Assembly (NCBI RefSeq): GCF_027913035.1
Contig: NZ_CP115775.1
Coordinates: 248,001-312,000 of the forward strand
Direction of reading: 5' to 3'
DNA length: 64,000 nt
From: Paracoccus albus
GTDB lineage: Bacteria; Pseudomonadota; Alphaproteobacteria; Rhodobacterales; Rhodobacteraceae
Made by a program: the position numbers and the translations under genes
Notes under the pieces: model-generated
What the model was told of the DNA's origin: nothing
The model's database searches: none
The model's input: the letters and a program-made list of their open reading frames with translations, nothing else
In this document: positions 45,475-53,934 of the stretch, piece after piece
Layout of the letters: each line of letters opens with the position of its first letter
Position numbering within the stretch: the first letter of the stretch is position 1

Positions 45475-46571
45475 CCGTCCTCAAGCTGCAATAGGGCGCC
45501 AACGGCAAATAAAAGCGCGATGACAGGCGGCGCCCAGCCGGCAAATGCCGGGGCAAGGCCCGCGCTGTCGCCCAGAATCTGCGCCATGCTGCGTAAGAAG
45601 AACAGGCCCAACCCCGCGGTAAAGGCAGCCATGACCAATCCACCCGTCTTTCGGCCCCGCAAATGCCGGATTGTGAAGACTGATGCAATCATGACCATTG
45701 CTGCCAGTGTAAGGGGCAGCGCAAGCTCCATTTGCAGCCAGACACGGTGCCGAAGGGCAGAGAAGCCGGCGCGTTCAAGCCCGGCAATATAGTTTGGCAA
45801 CTCCCAGATCGGGACCGCTTGAGGGCTGCCAAATCCGTCCCTGATGCGATCGGCGGTCAGCTCGGTGGGCAGGTTAAGGCTATCGGTCCGGCTGGCGCTC
45901 GCTTCGGGGTTCGGGTCCTCCAGCGACCATTGCTTCACATCGGACAGTTGCCAGTTGCCCTCGGTCAGGATTGCCTCTTTTGCCTCGATCCGGGTGGCAG
46001 GGCCAATCTCCGGCTCGTAGATAATAAAGCTCGCATCATAAAGCCGTGTCGCATCCGGGCTGGTTCGCGCGGCGCGGATCATCATCTGGCCACCCTCGCC
46101 ACCGATGGCCTGTCGCAACCAGACGGCATCCTCGCTGAGGCTGACGGTTTGCGACGTGCCGGATTCAATTCGCGCGACCGCTGCAGAATAGTGCGATTCA
46201 GTTGCGGCGACCATCGGGTTCAGGACTGCCACGGCAAAGGTACCGATCAGGGCTGCCATGAAGGCCGGAGCGGCCACGCTGGACAGTGCAGACCGGCCAG
46301 ACGCACGAATGGCCACCATCTCCGATGTTCGCGACAAAGCAAGAAACAGCATAATGCCTGCCAGCAAGCCCACCAACGGCAATATGTCGTAGAAGCTGCC
46401 CGCAACAGACAGCGCTGATAGTCGAGCCGCCCCGCCAAGTGTAATGCCATCGTCGGAAAAACGCCGGATCTGTTCCACCATGTCGATCAGCAGCAGAATG
46501 GCCAGAAATACACCCGCCAGCAGCAGGAATGCGCGCAGATAACGCAGCGCAAAATAGCGGGCAAGGATCAC
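45471..46571 (-). CDS. lptG: LPS export ABC transporter permease LptG
   Basis: A 366-residue YjgP/YjgQ-family permease with three N-terminal and three C-terminal membrane segments around a periplasmic beta-jellyroll domain. It starts I-L-A-R-Y-F-A-L-R-Y-L-R-A, typical of LptG. The start is GTG at 46571, overlapping the lptF stop (GTGA) with GGAGG upstream; the longer frame to 46679 is inside lptF. With LptF and the ATPase LptB (not here) it extracts LPS from the inner membrane. Confidence 0.93.
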   Translation of the reverse strand: MILARYFALRYLRAFLLLAGVFLAILLLIDMVEQIRRFSDDGITLGGAARLSALSVAGSFYDILPLVGLLAGIMLFLALSRTSEMVAIRASGRSALSSVAAPAFMAALIGTFAVAVLNPMVAATESHYSAAVARIESGTSQTVSLSEDAVWLRQAIGGEGGQMMIRAARTSPDATRLYDASFIIYEPEIGPATRIEAKEAILTEGNWQLSDVKQWSLEDPNPEASASRTDSLNLPTELTADRIRDGFGSPQAVPIWELPNYIAGLERAGFSALRHRVWLQMELALPLTLAAMVMIASVFTIRHLRGRKTGGLVMAAFTAGLGLFFLRSMAQILGDSAGLAPAFAGWAPPVIALLFAVGALLQLEDG

Positions 46572-47698
46572 GTTGCCTCCTCCGCCTGATGGCGGGGCCG
46601 CCGTGGTCGCGCCGCCAGCCACAGAAGGACAACACAGATCAGGCTGCCAGCGGCGGATGGCAGGTAAACCAGCGGCCATTTGGATGCGTCGTCACCCGCC
46701 TGATTGGAGGCCCAGTTCGTCAGTAACTGCACAAAGATCAACGCCACCACGGCCCAAGCGATCTGCCGCCACACCCCGAAACGGGAAAACCCGCCGACCA
46801 GAAGCGCCGCGAACCCGAGCATCGCTGCGACGGGCGACAGAAGCGGCTGGGCGATACGCTCATGTGCCTCCAACCGGGCGCGATCAGCTTTGGCCCCGGT
46901 TGCGTTTAGCAATGTCTCATCAGGTGATAAAAGGCGCAGGGTCGAATAGTCTCGCAAATCGCGCCCGCTGCTGCCGGAACCGCCGATCAAACCGCCGAGG
47001 TCATAGGCCATATCCTCGAACCGGGTCACGGAAATGCGCGGCGTCTCGCCTAACGATTGAAGCGCCTGGATCATGCCATCCATCATGATCAGCTTAGGCC
47101 CGGTCTCGGACCTGACGATCAGCGCTTTTTCGGCACTGTAAGAAACCGCGGAATCGGGTTCGCGGGCGTCTTCCAGAAAGATACCCTCAAGCTCTCCGAT
47201 CGGTGAGATCTCGCGGATGAAAAGGGTGATGCCGCTGACTGGATATTGGAAAACCCCCGGATTAAGGAACTGCGCCGTCACATTCTCTGCAATCTGCTCT
47301 TGCCGGTCGGCTAGCCGTGCGCGCGCCAATGGGACAAGGGCATGAACCAGAACCGCCACCATCAAGCCGACCATCAGACCGAAGACCAGAACCGGCCGGG
47401 CAAGACGCCAGGGTGACAGCCCGGATGCCTGCATCGCGACAAGTTCGGATTCGCCGGACATACGATTGGTCCCGTAGGCGGTGGCGGCAAATGCCGCGAC
47501 AGGCAGAACGACAGAGATGACAAGCGGCAGGGTCAGGATCGTGAATTCCAGCACCACAAGCGCGGTCTGGCCGTCGCCTATCAATGTTTCGAACAGTGAT
47601 ACGGCCCGGTTCACCCAGTACACCGCCACCAGCACAAGCGCGAAGAAGCCGAAAAAAATCAGCATCATCTTCAGGATGTATCGGTCGATGCGGGTCAT
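46568..47698 (-). CDS. lptF: LPS export ABC transporter permease LptF
   Basis: A 376-residue YjgP/YjgQ-family permease, first gene of the envelope operon. It begins I-D-R-Y-I-L-K-M-M-L-I-F-F-G, followed by hydrophobic segments near 15-35, 55-75 and 100-120, a jellyroll region to about 265 and three C-terminal membrane helices. It partners LptG. It is divergent from pepA across a 132-nt gap that must hold both promoters, although no strong boxes were recognised. Confidence 0.93.
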   Translation of the reverse strand: MTRIDRYILKMMLIFFGFFALVLVAVYWVNRAVSLFETLIGDGQTALVVLEFTILTLPLVISVVLPVAAFAATAYGTNRMSGESELVAMQASGLSPWRLARPVLVFGLMVGLMVAVLVHALVPLARARLADRQEQIAENVTAQFLNPGVFQYPVSGITLFIREISPIGELEGIFLEDAREPDSAVSYSAEKALIVRSETGPKLIMMDGMIQALQSLGETPRISVTRFEDMAYDLGGLIGGSGSSGRDLRDYSTLRLLSPDETLLNATGAKADRARLEAHERIAQPLLSPVAAMLGFAALLVGGFSRFGVWRQIAWAVVALIFVQLLTNWASNQAGDDASKWPLVYLPSAAGSLICVVLLWLAARPRRPRHQAEEAT

Positions 47699-47830
47699 GT
47701 TTGGTTCCTGCGGTTCGACCCTGATTAGCCCTTGCTGCGCAATTGGGAAAGCCCGACGATCCTATCTTCATCTGGTCAATCAGTTGATGCAGCGATAGGT
47801 TTCGAGCCGGCATAAACAGGAGCGCATTGC

Positions 47831-49429
47831 ATGACCCATCCGGTTGAGATTCAGTTTACAGAGACAGCAACCGAAGGCCTGACCGACCGCAAGGGCCGAA
47901 TTGCGATGGTTCTGGACGAGGGTGCAAAGCTTCCTGCAAAGCTGCCTCGCAGCGCAAGAAACGCGATTGCCCGTGGCGCCGGATCACGTGATTTTCAGAA
48001 GCTGAAGGCCGGTGATGCAATCACCATAGCATGGCCGGCCGGATGGGAAGCCGAATCGATCATGCTTGTGAAGCTGCCCCGCAAAGCTGGCGTGGGCGAT
48101 GCGCGCAAGGCGGGCGCGAGTATCGGTGCCGCACTCGGTTCCGGTGAGGTTCTGGTTATTGCAGGGAACCATCCGAGGTCGTCCGAGATCGCACTCGGTC
48201 TTGCGCTGCGCGGCTATGATTTTTCGACCTACAAGACACAGAAAAAAGATTCGGATGCGCCTGACGGCGATACAGAACGCCTGCCGCAATCCGTTCAGGG
48301 CCGAAACGCGCGTGATGCTGTGCTGAATGATGCCGCAGGGGCCGAGGCAGCCCGTCCGGCTGAAACCGAAGAAACCGATAGCGATCCCGCACGCGCAAAG
48401 GTTACTTTCATGTGTGCCAAGCCAGAGGAGCTGGCGAAGGTTTCCGTCGACAATGCGGCCGTTGCGGAAGGGGTCTTTTTCACCCGCGATCTGGTAAATG
48501 AGCCGGCGAATATCCTGACCACCAGCGACTTCGCGCTCCGGCTGAAGGCGATGGAGGCGATTGGTCTGGATGTTGAGGTGCTTGAAGAAGATCGGCTCGA
48601 AAAACTAGGGATGCGCGCTTTGCTGGCGGTCGGGCAGGGGTCTGTCTCGCCCTCCAAGGTCGTTGTGATGCGATGGAATGGCGGCGACGCAGATGAGGCG
48701 CCGGTCGCGCTTGTCGGCAAAGGGGTCGTTTTTGATACCGGCGGCATCTCCATCAAGCCGTCCGCCGGTATGGAAGAAATGACGATGGATATGGGCGGCG
48801 CGGGCGTTGTCGCAGGCACGATGCGCGCGCTTGCCTTGCGCCGGGCGAAGGCCAATGTGGTCGGTCTGGTCGGGCTGGTGGAAAACATGCCCGACGGTGC
48901 GGCCCAACGTCCGGGCGATATCGTCCGCTCGATGAAGGGTGACACGATTGAGGTCATCAATACGGATGCGGAAGGGCGCTTGGTGCTGGCCGATGTGCTC
49001 TGGTATGCGCAGACGCAATTCGAACCCAAGGCCGTGGTTGATCTCGCGACACTGACGGGCGCGGTGATTATTGCCCTTGGTCATGACAATGCGGGCATTT
49101 TCGCCAACGATGATAAGCTTGCTGCCCAGTTGCTGGACGCAGCCAAGGCAGAGGGCGAGGGTGCCTGGCGTCTGCCGCTTGGCCCTTCCTATGACAAGCT
49201 TATCGACAGCCGCCTTGCCGATATCAAGAACACGGGCGGACGTGCGGCGGGGTCCATCACGGCGGCGCAGTTCCTGCAGCGCTTCATTCGCGAGGAGCAG
49301 GCTTGGGCGCATATCGACATTGCCGGTGTGGCACTGCCACCCGGCGGGTCGGATCTGGCACCCAAAGGCGCTTCGGGCTGGGGCGTCATGACGCTGAACC
49401 GGCTGATCCGCGACAATTTTGAGGGGTAA
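47831..49429 (+). CDS. pepA: Leucyl aminopeptidase (M17)
   Basis: A 532-residue cytosolic M17 aminopeptidase. The catalytic C-domain has V-G-K-G-V-V-F-D-T-G-G-I-S-I-K-P (Lys and Asp ligands), M-D-M-G-G-A-G-V-V, and the N-T-D-A-E-G-R-L signature near 375-382. It is some 30-40 residues longer than common family members because of a hydrophilic insert near residues 137-180, between the N-domain and the peptidase domain. The product releases N-terminal residues and may also bind DNA as E. coli PepA does. HolC follows within 10 nt, the usual order. Confidence 0.93.
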   Translation: MTHPVEIQFTETATEGLTDRKGRIAMVLDEGAKLPAKLPRSARNAIARGAGSRDFQKLKAGDAITIAWPAGWEAESIMLVKLPRKAGVGDARKAGASIGAALGSGEVLVIAGNHPRSSEIALGLALRGYDFSTYKTQKKDSDAPDGDTERLPQSVQGRNARDAVLNDAAGAEAARPAETEETDSDPARAKVTFMCAKPEELAKVSVDNAAVAEGVFFTRDLVNEPANILTTSDFALRLKAMEAIGLDVEVLEEDRLEKLGMRALLAVGQGSVSPSKVVVMRWNGGDADEAPVALVGKGVVFDTGGISIKPSAGMEEMTMDMGGAGVVAGTMRALALRRAKANVVGLVGLVENMPDGAAQRPGDIVRSMKGDTIEVINTDAEGRLVLADVLWYAQTQFEPKAVVDLATLTGAVIIALGHDNAGIFANDDKLAAQLLDAAKAEGEGAWRLPLGPSYDKLIDSRLADIKNTGGRAAGSITAAQFLQRFIREEQAWAHIDIAGVALPPGGSDLAPKGASGWGVMTLNRLIRDNFEG

Positions 49430-49438
49430 GCTGGCCTT

Positions 49439-49891
49439 ATGGGCAATGCCTTGTTCTATCACCTGACGCGCTCAAACGCTGAAACGCTGTTGCCGCAGCT
49501 TATCGGCAAGGCGATGGGTGCAGGCTGGCGGGTGGAAGTGCGCGGACAGGATATGGCGAGGCTTGAGGCGCTTGATACGGCCATGTGGATGGGTGACGGC
49601 TTTCTGCCGCATGGCATGGCGGGCGGGGCGCATGACGAAAGGCAGCCGGTTCTGCTGCGACAGGCAGACAGCCCGCCCGCTGCCAATGGCCCGCAATGTG
49701 TCATGGCCATAGACGGTGCGGAAGTCGCTGCCGCAGAGGCGGCTGCCGTGACGCGCGTATGCATCGTATTTGACGGGAATGACTCGGCTGCATTAGATCG
49801 AGCCCGCGAACAATGGCGCAGTCTGTCAGCGGCGGGAATTGCGGCTGAATACTGGTCAGAGGCCGGTGGACGATGGGAAAAGAAGCGCTGA
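49439..49891 (+). CDS. holC: DNA polymerase III subunit chi
   Basis: A 150-residue HolC. The start M-G-N-A-L-F-Y-H-L-T-R-S, the helix L-P-Q-L-I-G-K-A-M-G-A-G-W-R-V, L-D-T-A-M-W and the F-L-P-H-G segment are family features. Chi links the clamp loader to SSB. It lies 9 nt behind pepA, so it is co-transcribed, and converges with the minus-strand protease gene with only 4 nt between stops. Confidence 0.9.
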   Translation: MGNALFYHLTRSNAETLLPQLIGKAMGAGWRVEVRGQDMARLEALDTAMWMGDGFLPHGMAGGAHDERQPVLLRQADSPPAANGPQCVMAIDGAEVAAAEAAAVTRVCIVFDGNDSAALDRAREQWRSLSAAGIAAEYWSEAGGRWEKKR

Positions 49892-49895
49892 GCGC

Positions 49896-50468
49896 CTATC
49901 GCTCCAGCACCATCGTTTCGCCTTCGAACCCGACCCGCGCAAACCGGCGCAGATAGGTCATACCCAGCAAAGAAATATCCAGATCGCCCTGAACGACGTC
50001 GGCGCTGACATCCTGATCGCTGATATTACCAATCTCAACCAGCCCGATCGTGACCGGCGCGGTCGATACGGTCCCATTGGCGGTGGAAGCGAAGCCTACG
50101 AATCTGAGCGTGTCGACATCAATCCCGGCACGCTCTGCATCGGCTTGGCGCAGCGCAATATCGCTTGCGCCTGTATCGACCATGAACGGGATTTCGGTGC
50201 CGTTCAACCGCAGATCAATATAGAAATGCCCGTCACTGGCCATAGGCAGTTCGATACGGTTGCCATCGACAATCTGCGGCGGGGCGACATGGCTGCGAAT
50301 ATCGTCCCAAAGCCCAAAGCCCGCGATCAGCGCAAGGAAAATAAGGCCCCACGCCAGCATTTGCCGGATGGATTTGCTGAAATCATTCCGCATCTCGGTG
50401 ATCAGATAGCCGCCGAGCGCTAGCAGCAGCAACACGAAATATGCAATCCGTGGCCAATTGTCATTCAT
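49896..50468 (-). CDS. TIGR02281-type clan AA aspartic protease, membrane-anchored
   Basis: A 190-residue retropepsin-like protease. Two hydrophobic segments (about residues 8-25 and 38-54) anchor it; the protease part begins near 70 and has the catalytic D-T-G-A at 98-101 in F-M-V-D-T-G-A-S-D-I-A-L, plus the family-typical L-G-M-T-Y-L-R-R-F near the end. The active site should face the periplasm. The ATG at 50468 overlaps the stop of the marC-like gene (ATGA). Physiological substrates are unknown. Confidence 0.9.
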   Translation of the reverse strand: MNDNWPRIAYFVLLLLALGGYLITEMRNDFSKSIRQMLAWGLIFLALIAGFGLWDDIRSHVAPPQIVDGNRIELPMASDGHFYIDLRLNGTEIPFMVDTGASDIALRQADAERAGIDVDTLRFVGFASTANGTVSTAPVTIGLVEIGNISDQDVSADVVQGDLDISLLGMTYLRRFARVGFEGETMVLER

Positions 50469-51073
50469 GAATAAAGCCCCGTGCCGCGCAGCCCATCGAT
50501 GATGAATTGCACAGAGAGCGCGGCCAGAAGCATCCCCAGCAGTCGGGTGACGACCATGGTGCCCGTTCTGCCCAGCAAGCGCGACAGCGGGCCTGCTAGA
50601 AAGAAAAACAGCATGCAAAGCCCGAGGACGGAAAACATGACGATATGGATGATCAGGGCGTGGACCGCGCCGGGCTCTTGCCCGACCAGCAGGATCATGG
50701 TCGCTAATGCACCCGGTCCGGCAAGCAGCGGGGTGGCAAGCGGAAAGACCGAGGGGTCATGATCTTCATCGGCCGATTGCCCTTCTCGCCGCTCGGTCCT
50801 GCGCTCAAAAAGCATGTCGAGGGCGGTCAGGAACAGCAAAATCCCGCCAGCGATGCGGAAGGCCGACAGTGAAATCCCGACGAACTCAAGAATCTTTTCG
50901 CCGGCCAGCCCGAACATGGTCAGCAGGATCGCGGCAATGATCGTCGCGCGCCAGCCGATACGCAGCCGTTGCGCATCGGTCATACCCGGTGTCAGCGCGA
51001 TAAAAAGCGGTGCCAGCCCGACAGGGTCAATGACCACGAAAAGTGTAACGAAAGCAGTGATGATCGAGGCCAT
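50465..51073 (-). CDS. MarC family integral membrane protein
   Basis: About 202 residues with six membrane segments. Family segments are F-V-V-I-D-P-V-G-L-A-P-L-F near residue 10-22, and P-L-A-T-P-L-L-A-G-P-G-A near 108. MarC proteins were once linked to multiple antibiotic resistance but have no proven transport function. The frame is open far upstream to 51346, yet only the start near 51073 (GAGG about 7 nt before; a second ATG at 51079) gives the family N-terminus. Its stop overlaps the aspartic protease start, so the two are coupled. Confidence 0.87.
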   Translation of the reverse strand: MASIITAFVTLFVVIDPVGLAPLFIALTPGMTDAQRLRIGWRATIIAAILLTMFGLAGEKILEFVGISLSAFRIAGGILLFLTALDMLFERRTERREGQSADEDHDPSVFPLATPLLAGPGALATMILLVGQEPGAVHALIIHIVMFSVLGLCMLFFFLAGPLSRLLGRTGTMVVTRLLGMLLAALSVQFIIDGLRGTGLYS

Positions 51074-51396
51074 ATCCATGCCTCGCTTATGGCCCACCAT
51101 TCGTTCGCTGCCAAGACGCAGCATCTCTGGATCCCGGATCCAAGGCGCGACGAAGTTCTGCAATTGTTTGTGAACGCCGCGATTGGGGGGGCAGGTCGGC
51201 CCAGAGCCGTCATGTTCCGGCACTTCCGTGTTGATGATGGATTTCCCGTGGGTCTGGGGGGCGGCGCATGGAATTCGACATAACTTCACGGGCTGTGATG
51301 CATCGCATGCAACCGAAACTTCGCTTTGCAAAACCCCAACAGACACCCTAGATGTATTGCGTCATCGGGCGATCCTGCCCGAGGAGGGATTAAGAC
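51074..51396. other. Intergenic region between marC-like gene and tatA
   Basis: About 320 nt separate two divergent units. The minus strand remains open in the marC frame but has no protein-like conservation pattern. On the plus strand TTGCAA (51326-51331) and TAGATG (51349-51354), 17 nt apart, form a weak promoter candidate for tatA, which has GAGGAGG as ribosome site. No hairpin with T-run or other structure was recognised. Confidence 0.4.
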
Positions 51397-51651
51397 ATGC
51401 TGAATAATATCGGTCTTCCTGGCCTTCTGCTTATCGCCGTTGTCGTGCTTGTCCTGTTCGGGCGCGGAAAGGTGTCCTCGCTGATGGGCGAAGTCGGCAA
51501 AGGGATCAGTTCGTTCAAGAAGGGCGTCAAGGAAGGCAGCGAAGAGGTTGAAAGCTCCGGACATGAGCTTTCAGATGATCTGAAGCGCGAAGAGGCCCGT
51601 CGTGACGAAAAACTGCGCGACGTAACCCCGGAAGATCAGAACCGGCTTTGA
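51397..51651 (+). CDS. tatA: Sec-independent protein translocase subunit TatA
   Basis: An 84-residue TatA. One N-terminal membrane helix ([11 protein letters not shown]) is followed by the F-G-R-G-K-V hinge and an amphipathic helix [11 protein letters not shown], then a charged tail. It multimerises into the transport pore for folded proteins with twin-arginine signals. First gene of tatABC with a good ribosome site (GAGGAGG). Confidence 0.95.
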   Translation: MLNNIGLPGLLLIAVVVLVLFGRGKVSSLMGEVGKGISSFKKGVKEGSEEVESSGHELSDDLKREEARRDEKLRDVTPEDQNRL

Positions 51652-51698
51652 GGCCATTTCAGCGCGATGCGCTGTCTTAAACGGGGTGAGGTTGCCGC

Positions 51699-52166
51699 GT
51701 GTTGGATATCGGCTGGAGCGAGCTTTTGCTCATTGGCGTCGTCGCGCTGATCGTGATCGGTCCGCGCGACTTGCCGCATATGTTTCGTGCGCTCGGCCGG
51801 ATCACCGGCAAGGTCAGGTCCATGGCCCGGGAATTTTCGTCGGCGATGGAGGATGCGGCGCGTGATTCGGGGCTCGATGAGGCGACGAAATCACTTAAGG
51901 ACGTTCGCAGCCTGACATCGAAACGCTCGCTTGGTGTTGATGCGCTTGATCGCGCGGCTGACAGGTTCGAAAAATGGGACCCGAAAATCCCGTCGTCGCG
52001 TGCTTCCGCACAACCTGATCCCGCGGCAACCGGCAAGGCCCCGGCAGAGGGGCAAAGCCCGGCCTCGGCGCAGTCGGCAACAGACGCGCTACCCCCAAAA
52101 CAGGAAGAGCCTTCCGGCCAGCGTCGCCTGCACGCCGTCCGGCGCAGTGAGTCAAAGGACGCCTAA
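51699..52166 (+). CDS. tatB: Sec-independent protein translocase subunit TatB
   Basis: A 155-residue TatB with an N-terminal helix beginning [16 protein letters not shown], then the I-G-P-R-D-L-P hinge and a long amphipathic helix. The C-terminal half is low complexity (Ala/Pro/Ser/Gln). It starts with GTG at 51699 after GGGTGAGG. TatB with TatC forms the receptor complex for twin-arginine precursors. Confidence 0.94.
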   Translation: MLDIGWSELLLIGVVALIVIGPRDLPHMFRALGRITGKVRSMAREFSSAMEDAARDSGLDEATKSLKDVRSLTSKRSLGVDALDRAADRFEKWDPKIPSSRASAQPDPAATGKAPAEGQSPASAQSATDALPPKQEEPSGQRRLHAVRRSESKDA

Positions 52167-52167
52167 G

Positions 52168-53025
52168 GTGAATGCGAAGACCGACAAACGGGACGACATA
52201 GATGACAGCTCTGCCCCGCTGATTGAGCATTTGGCCGAGCTTCGCACCCGTTTGATCTGGTCGGTTCTGGCTTTCGTGATCGCTATGGTTCTTTGCTATG
52301 CGGTCTGGAACCCTGTCTACAATTTCCTGACCCGTCCGATCTGTTCGGCGCTTGAAGGGCGCGGCCAGGAATGCGGCCTTATCCTGCTGAAGCTGCAGGA
52401 GGGGTTCTTTGTTGCCATTCAGATCAGCTTTTTCGGCGGCTTCATTCTGGCCTTTCCAATCATCGCCTATCAGCTTTGGCGCTTTGTCGCGCCGGGTCTG
52501 TATCGCAGCGAAAAGCAGGCTTTCCTGCCATTTCTCATCGCGTCGCCGGCGATGTTTTTTCTCGGCGCTGCATTTGCGTATTACATAATTCTTCCGATGG
52601 CGTACGACTTCTTCCTTGGCTTCCAGCAGGGACCGCTTGCGTTGCCCGACGATCCGGAAGCCAGTGAAGTCGCATCAACCGCTATGGCGGGGATCGTGTT
52701 TCAGGGCTCTGTCAGTGAATATCTGGCGCTGACGACGAAGTTTATTCTGGCCTTTGGGCTTTCCTTCCAGCTGCCGGTCGCCTTGACGTTGCTTGGCAAA
52801 GCCGGGCTGGTGTCCTCCGAAGGTCTGGGCAGCATGCGCAAATATGCGATCTTGCTGATCCTGCTGCTGTCTGCCGTTGTCACGCCGCCCGATGTCATCA
52901 GTCAGGTGGTTCTGTTTACCGTCGTCTACGGCCTTTACGAGGTCTCGATCCAGCTGGTGCGCCGCATCGAACGCCGCCGCAACGAAGAGCTTCGCGCCCA
53001 GGGGTTGCCCGTAGAAGATGAATGA
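52168..53025 (+). CDS. tatC: Sec-independent protein translocase subunit TatC
   Basis: A 285-residue TatC with six membrane segments. Marks are [13 protein letters not shown] near residue 17, [18 protein letters not shown] near 92, and the late [13 protein letters not shown] at 52168, 1 nt after the tatB stop, is chosen; the longer frame from 51931 lies inside tatB. It reads twin-arginine signals. Its end overlaps the DUF815 gene by 8 nt. Confidence 0.95.
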   Translation: MNAKTDKRDDIDDSSAPLIEHLAELRTRLIWSVLAFVIAMVLCYAVWNPVYNFLTRPICSALEGRGQECGLILLKLQEGFFVAIQISFFGGFILAFPIIAYQLWRFVAPGLYRSEKQAFLPFLIASPAMFFLGAAFAYYIILPMAYDFFLGFQQGPLALPDDPEASEVASTAMAGIVFQGSVSEYLALTTKFILAFGLSFQLPVALTLLGKAGLVSSEGLGSMRKYAILLILLLSAVVTPPDVISQVVLFTVVYGLYEVSIQLVRRIERRRNEELRAQGLPVEDE

Positions 53026-53860
53026 CGACACGCTGACACGCATTGCCGAGGCGTTGGAACGCCTTGCCCCGGCACCAGAACCGGACCCCAGCTTTGCCGA
53101 GGCTGATGCTTATGTCTGGCACACCAATCCGGACCGTCTGGAAGCCGTGACGAAGGTCAACAGGGTGGAGCTGTCGCAGCTGGTTGCAATAGACCGATCG
53201 CGCGACACTCTGCTGGCGAACACCTTGCAATTCGCGCGGGGCCATGCGGCCAACAACGCCCTTCTGTGGGGTGCACGCGGGATGGGTAAATCCTCGCTCG
53301 TCAAGGCTGTCCATGCCGAGGCACGCGCGCAGGGCCTGCCGCTTGTGCTGGTGGAAATCGCGCGCGAGGATCTCGACAGTGTTGGCCGCCTGCTGGCTGT
53401 GCTTGGCAAGGCAAAGGGTCAGCGCTTTTTGCTTTTCGCGGATGATCTGTCATTCAGTCACGACGATACTCAGTATAAGTCGCTGAAGGCGGTGCTGGAT
53501 GGCGGGCTGTCGGGGCGACCGGATAATGTGATCCTTTACGCGACATCGAACAGGCGTCACCTGATGCCGCGCGATATGATCGACAATGAACGTTCAACCG
53601 CGATTCATCCGGGCGAAGCAGTTGAGGAAAAGGTGTCCTTGTCCGACCGTTTCGGGCTCTGGCTGGGCTTTCATCCTTGTGCTCAGGATGAATATCTGCA
53701 GATGATCCGCGGCTATTGCGATGCCTACGGGCTGGAGATTGACGACGACGCCCTGCGCTCGGAAGCCATTGAATGGCAGGCGACGCGGGGTGCGCGCTCA
53801 GGTCGCGTGGCGTGGCAATTCTTCACTGATCTTGCCGGGCGTAAGGGCATCAGCCTGTAA
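53018..53860 (+). CDS. DUF815 family AAA-type ATP-binding protein
   Basis: A 280-residue P-loop protein. Walker A is G-A-R-G-M-G-K-S at residues 85-92; Walker B is F-L-L-F-A-D-D-L near 137-144; an [10 protein letters not shown] segment near 178 is the sensor-1-like strand and is typical of DUF815. [10 protein letters not shown] segment follows. The family is widespread in alphaproteobacteria, and its role is unknown. It overlaps tatC by 8 nt, so it is part of the tat transcript. Confidence 0.85.
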   Translation: MNDDTLTRIAEALERLAPAPEPDPSFAEADAYVWHTNPDRLEAVTKVNRVELSQLVAIDRSRDTLLANTLQFARGHAANNALLWGARGMGKSSLVKAVHAEARAQGLPLVLVEIAREDLDSVGRLLAVLGKAKGQRFLLFADDLSFSHDDTQYKSLKAVLDGGLSGRPDNVILYATSNRRHLMPRDMIDNERSTAIHPGEAVEEKVSLSDRFGLWLGFHPCAQDEYLQMIRGYCDAYGLEIDDDALRSEAIEWQATRGARSGRVAWQFFTDLAGRKGISL

Positions 53861-53872
53861 ATTTGGCCGCCT

Positions 53873-53934
53873 TTTGTAAAATGGAAGATCATGCAAACAC
53901 TTGCGTGATTCTCTTGCTTGGTTTCATTTGTAAA
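53873..53934. promoter_or_regulatory. Paired TTTGTAAA boxes upstream of the HTH regulator
   Basis: The exact octamer TTTGTAAA stands at 53873-53880 and 53927-53934, 54 nt apart (about five helical turns). The second copy runs into the start codon of the regulator gene. The boxes resemble TTTGCAAA-type sites bound by RamB/PrpR-like short-chain-acyl regulators, the family of the adjacent gene, suggesting autoregulation. This link is inference from motif similarity. Confidence 0.4.
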
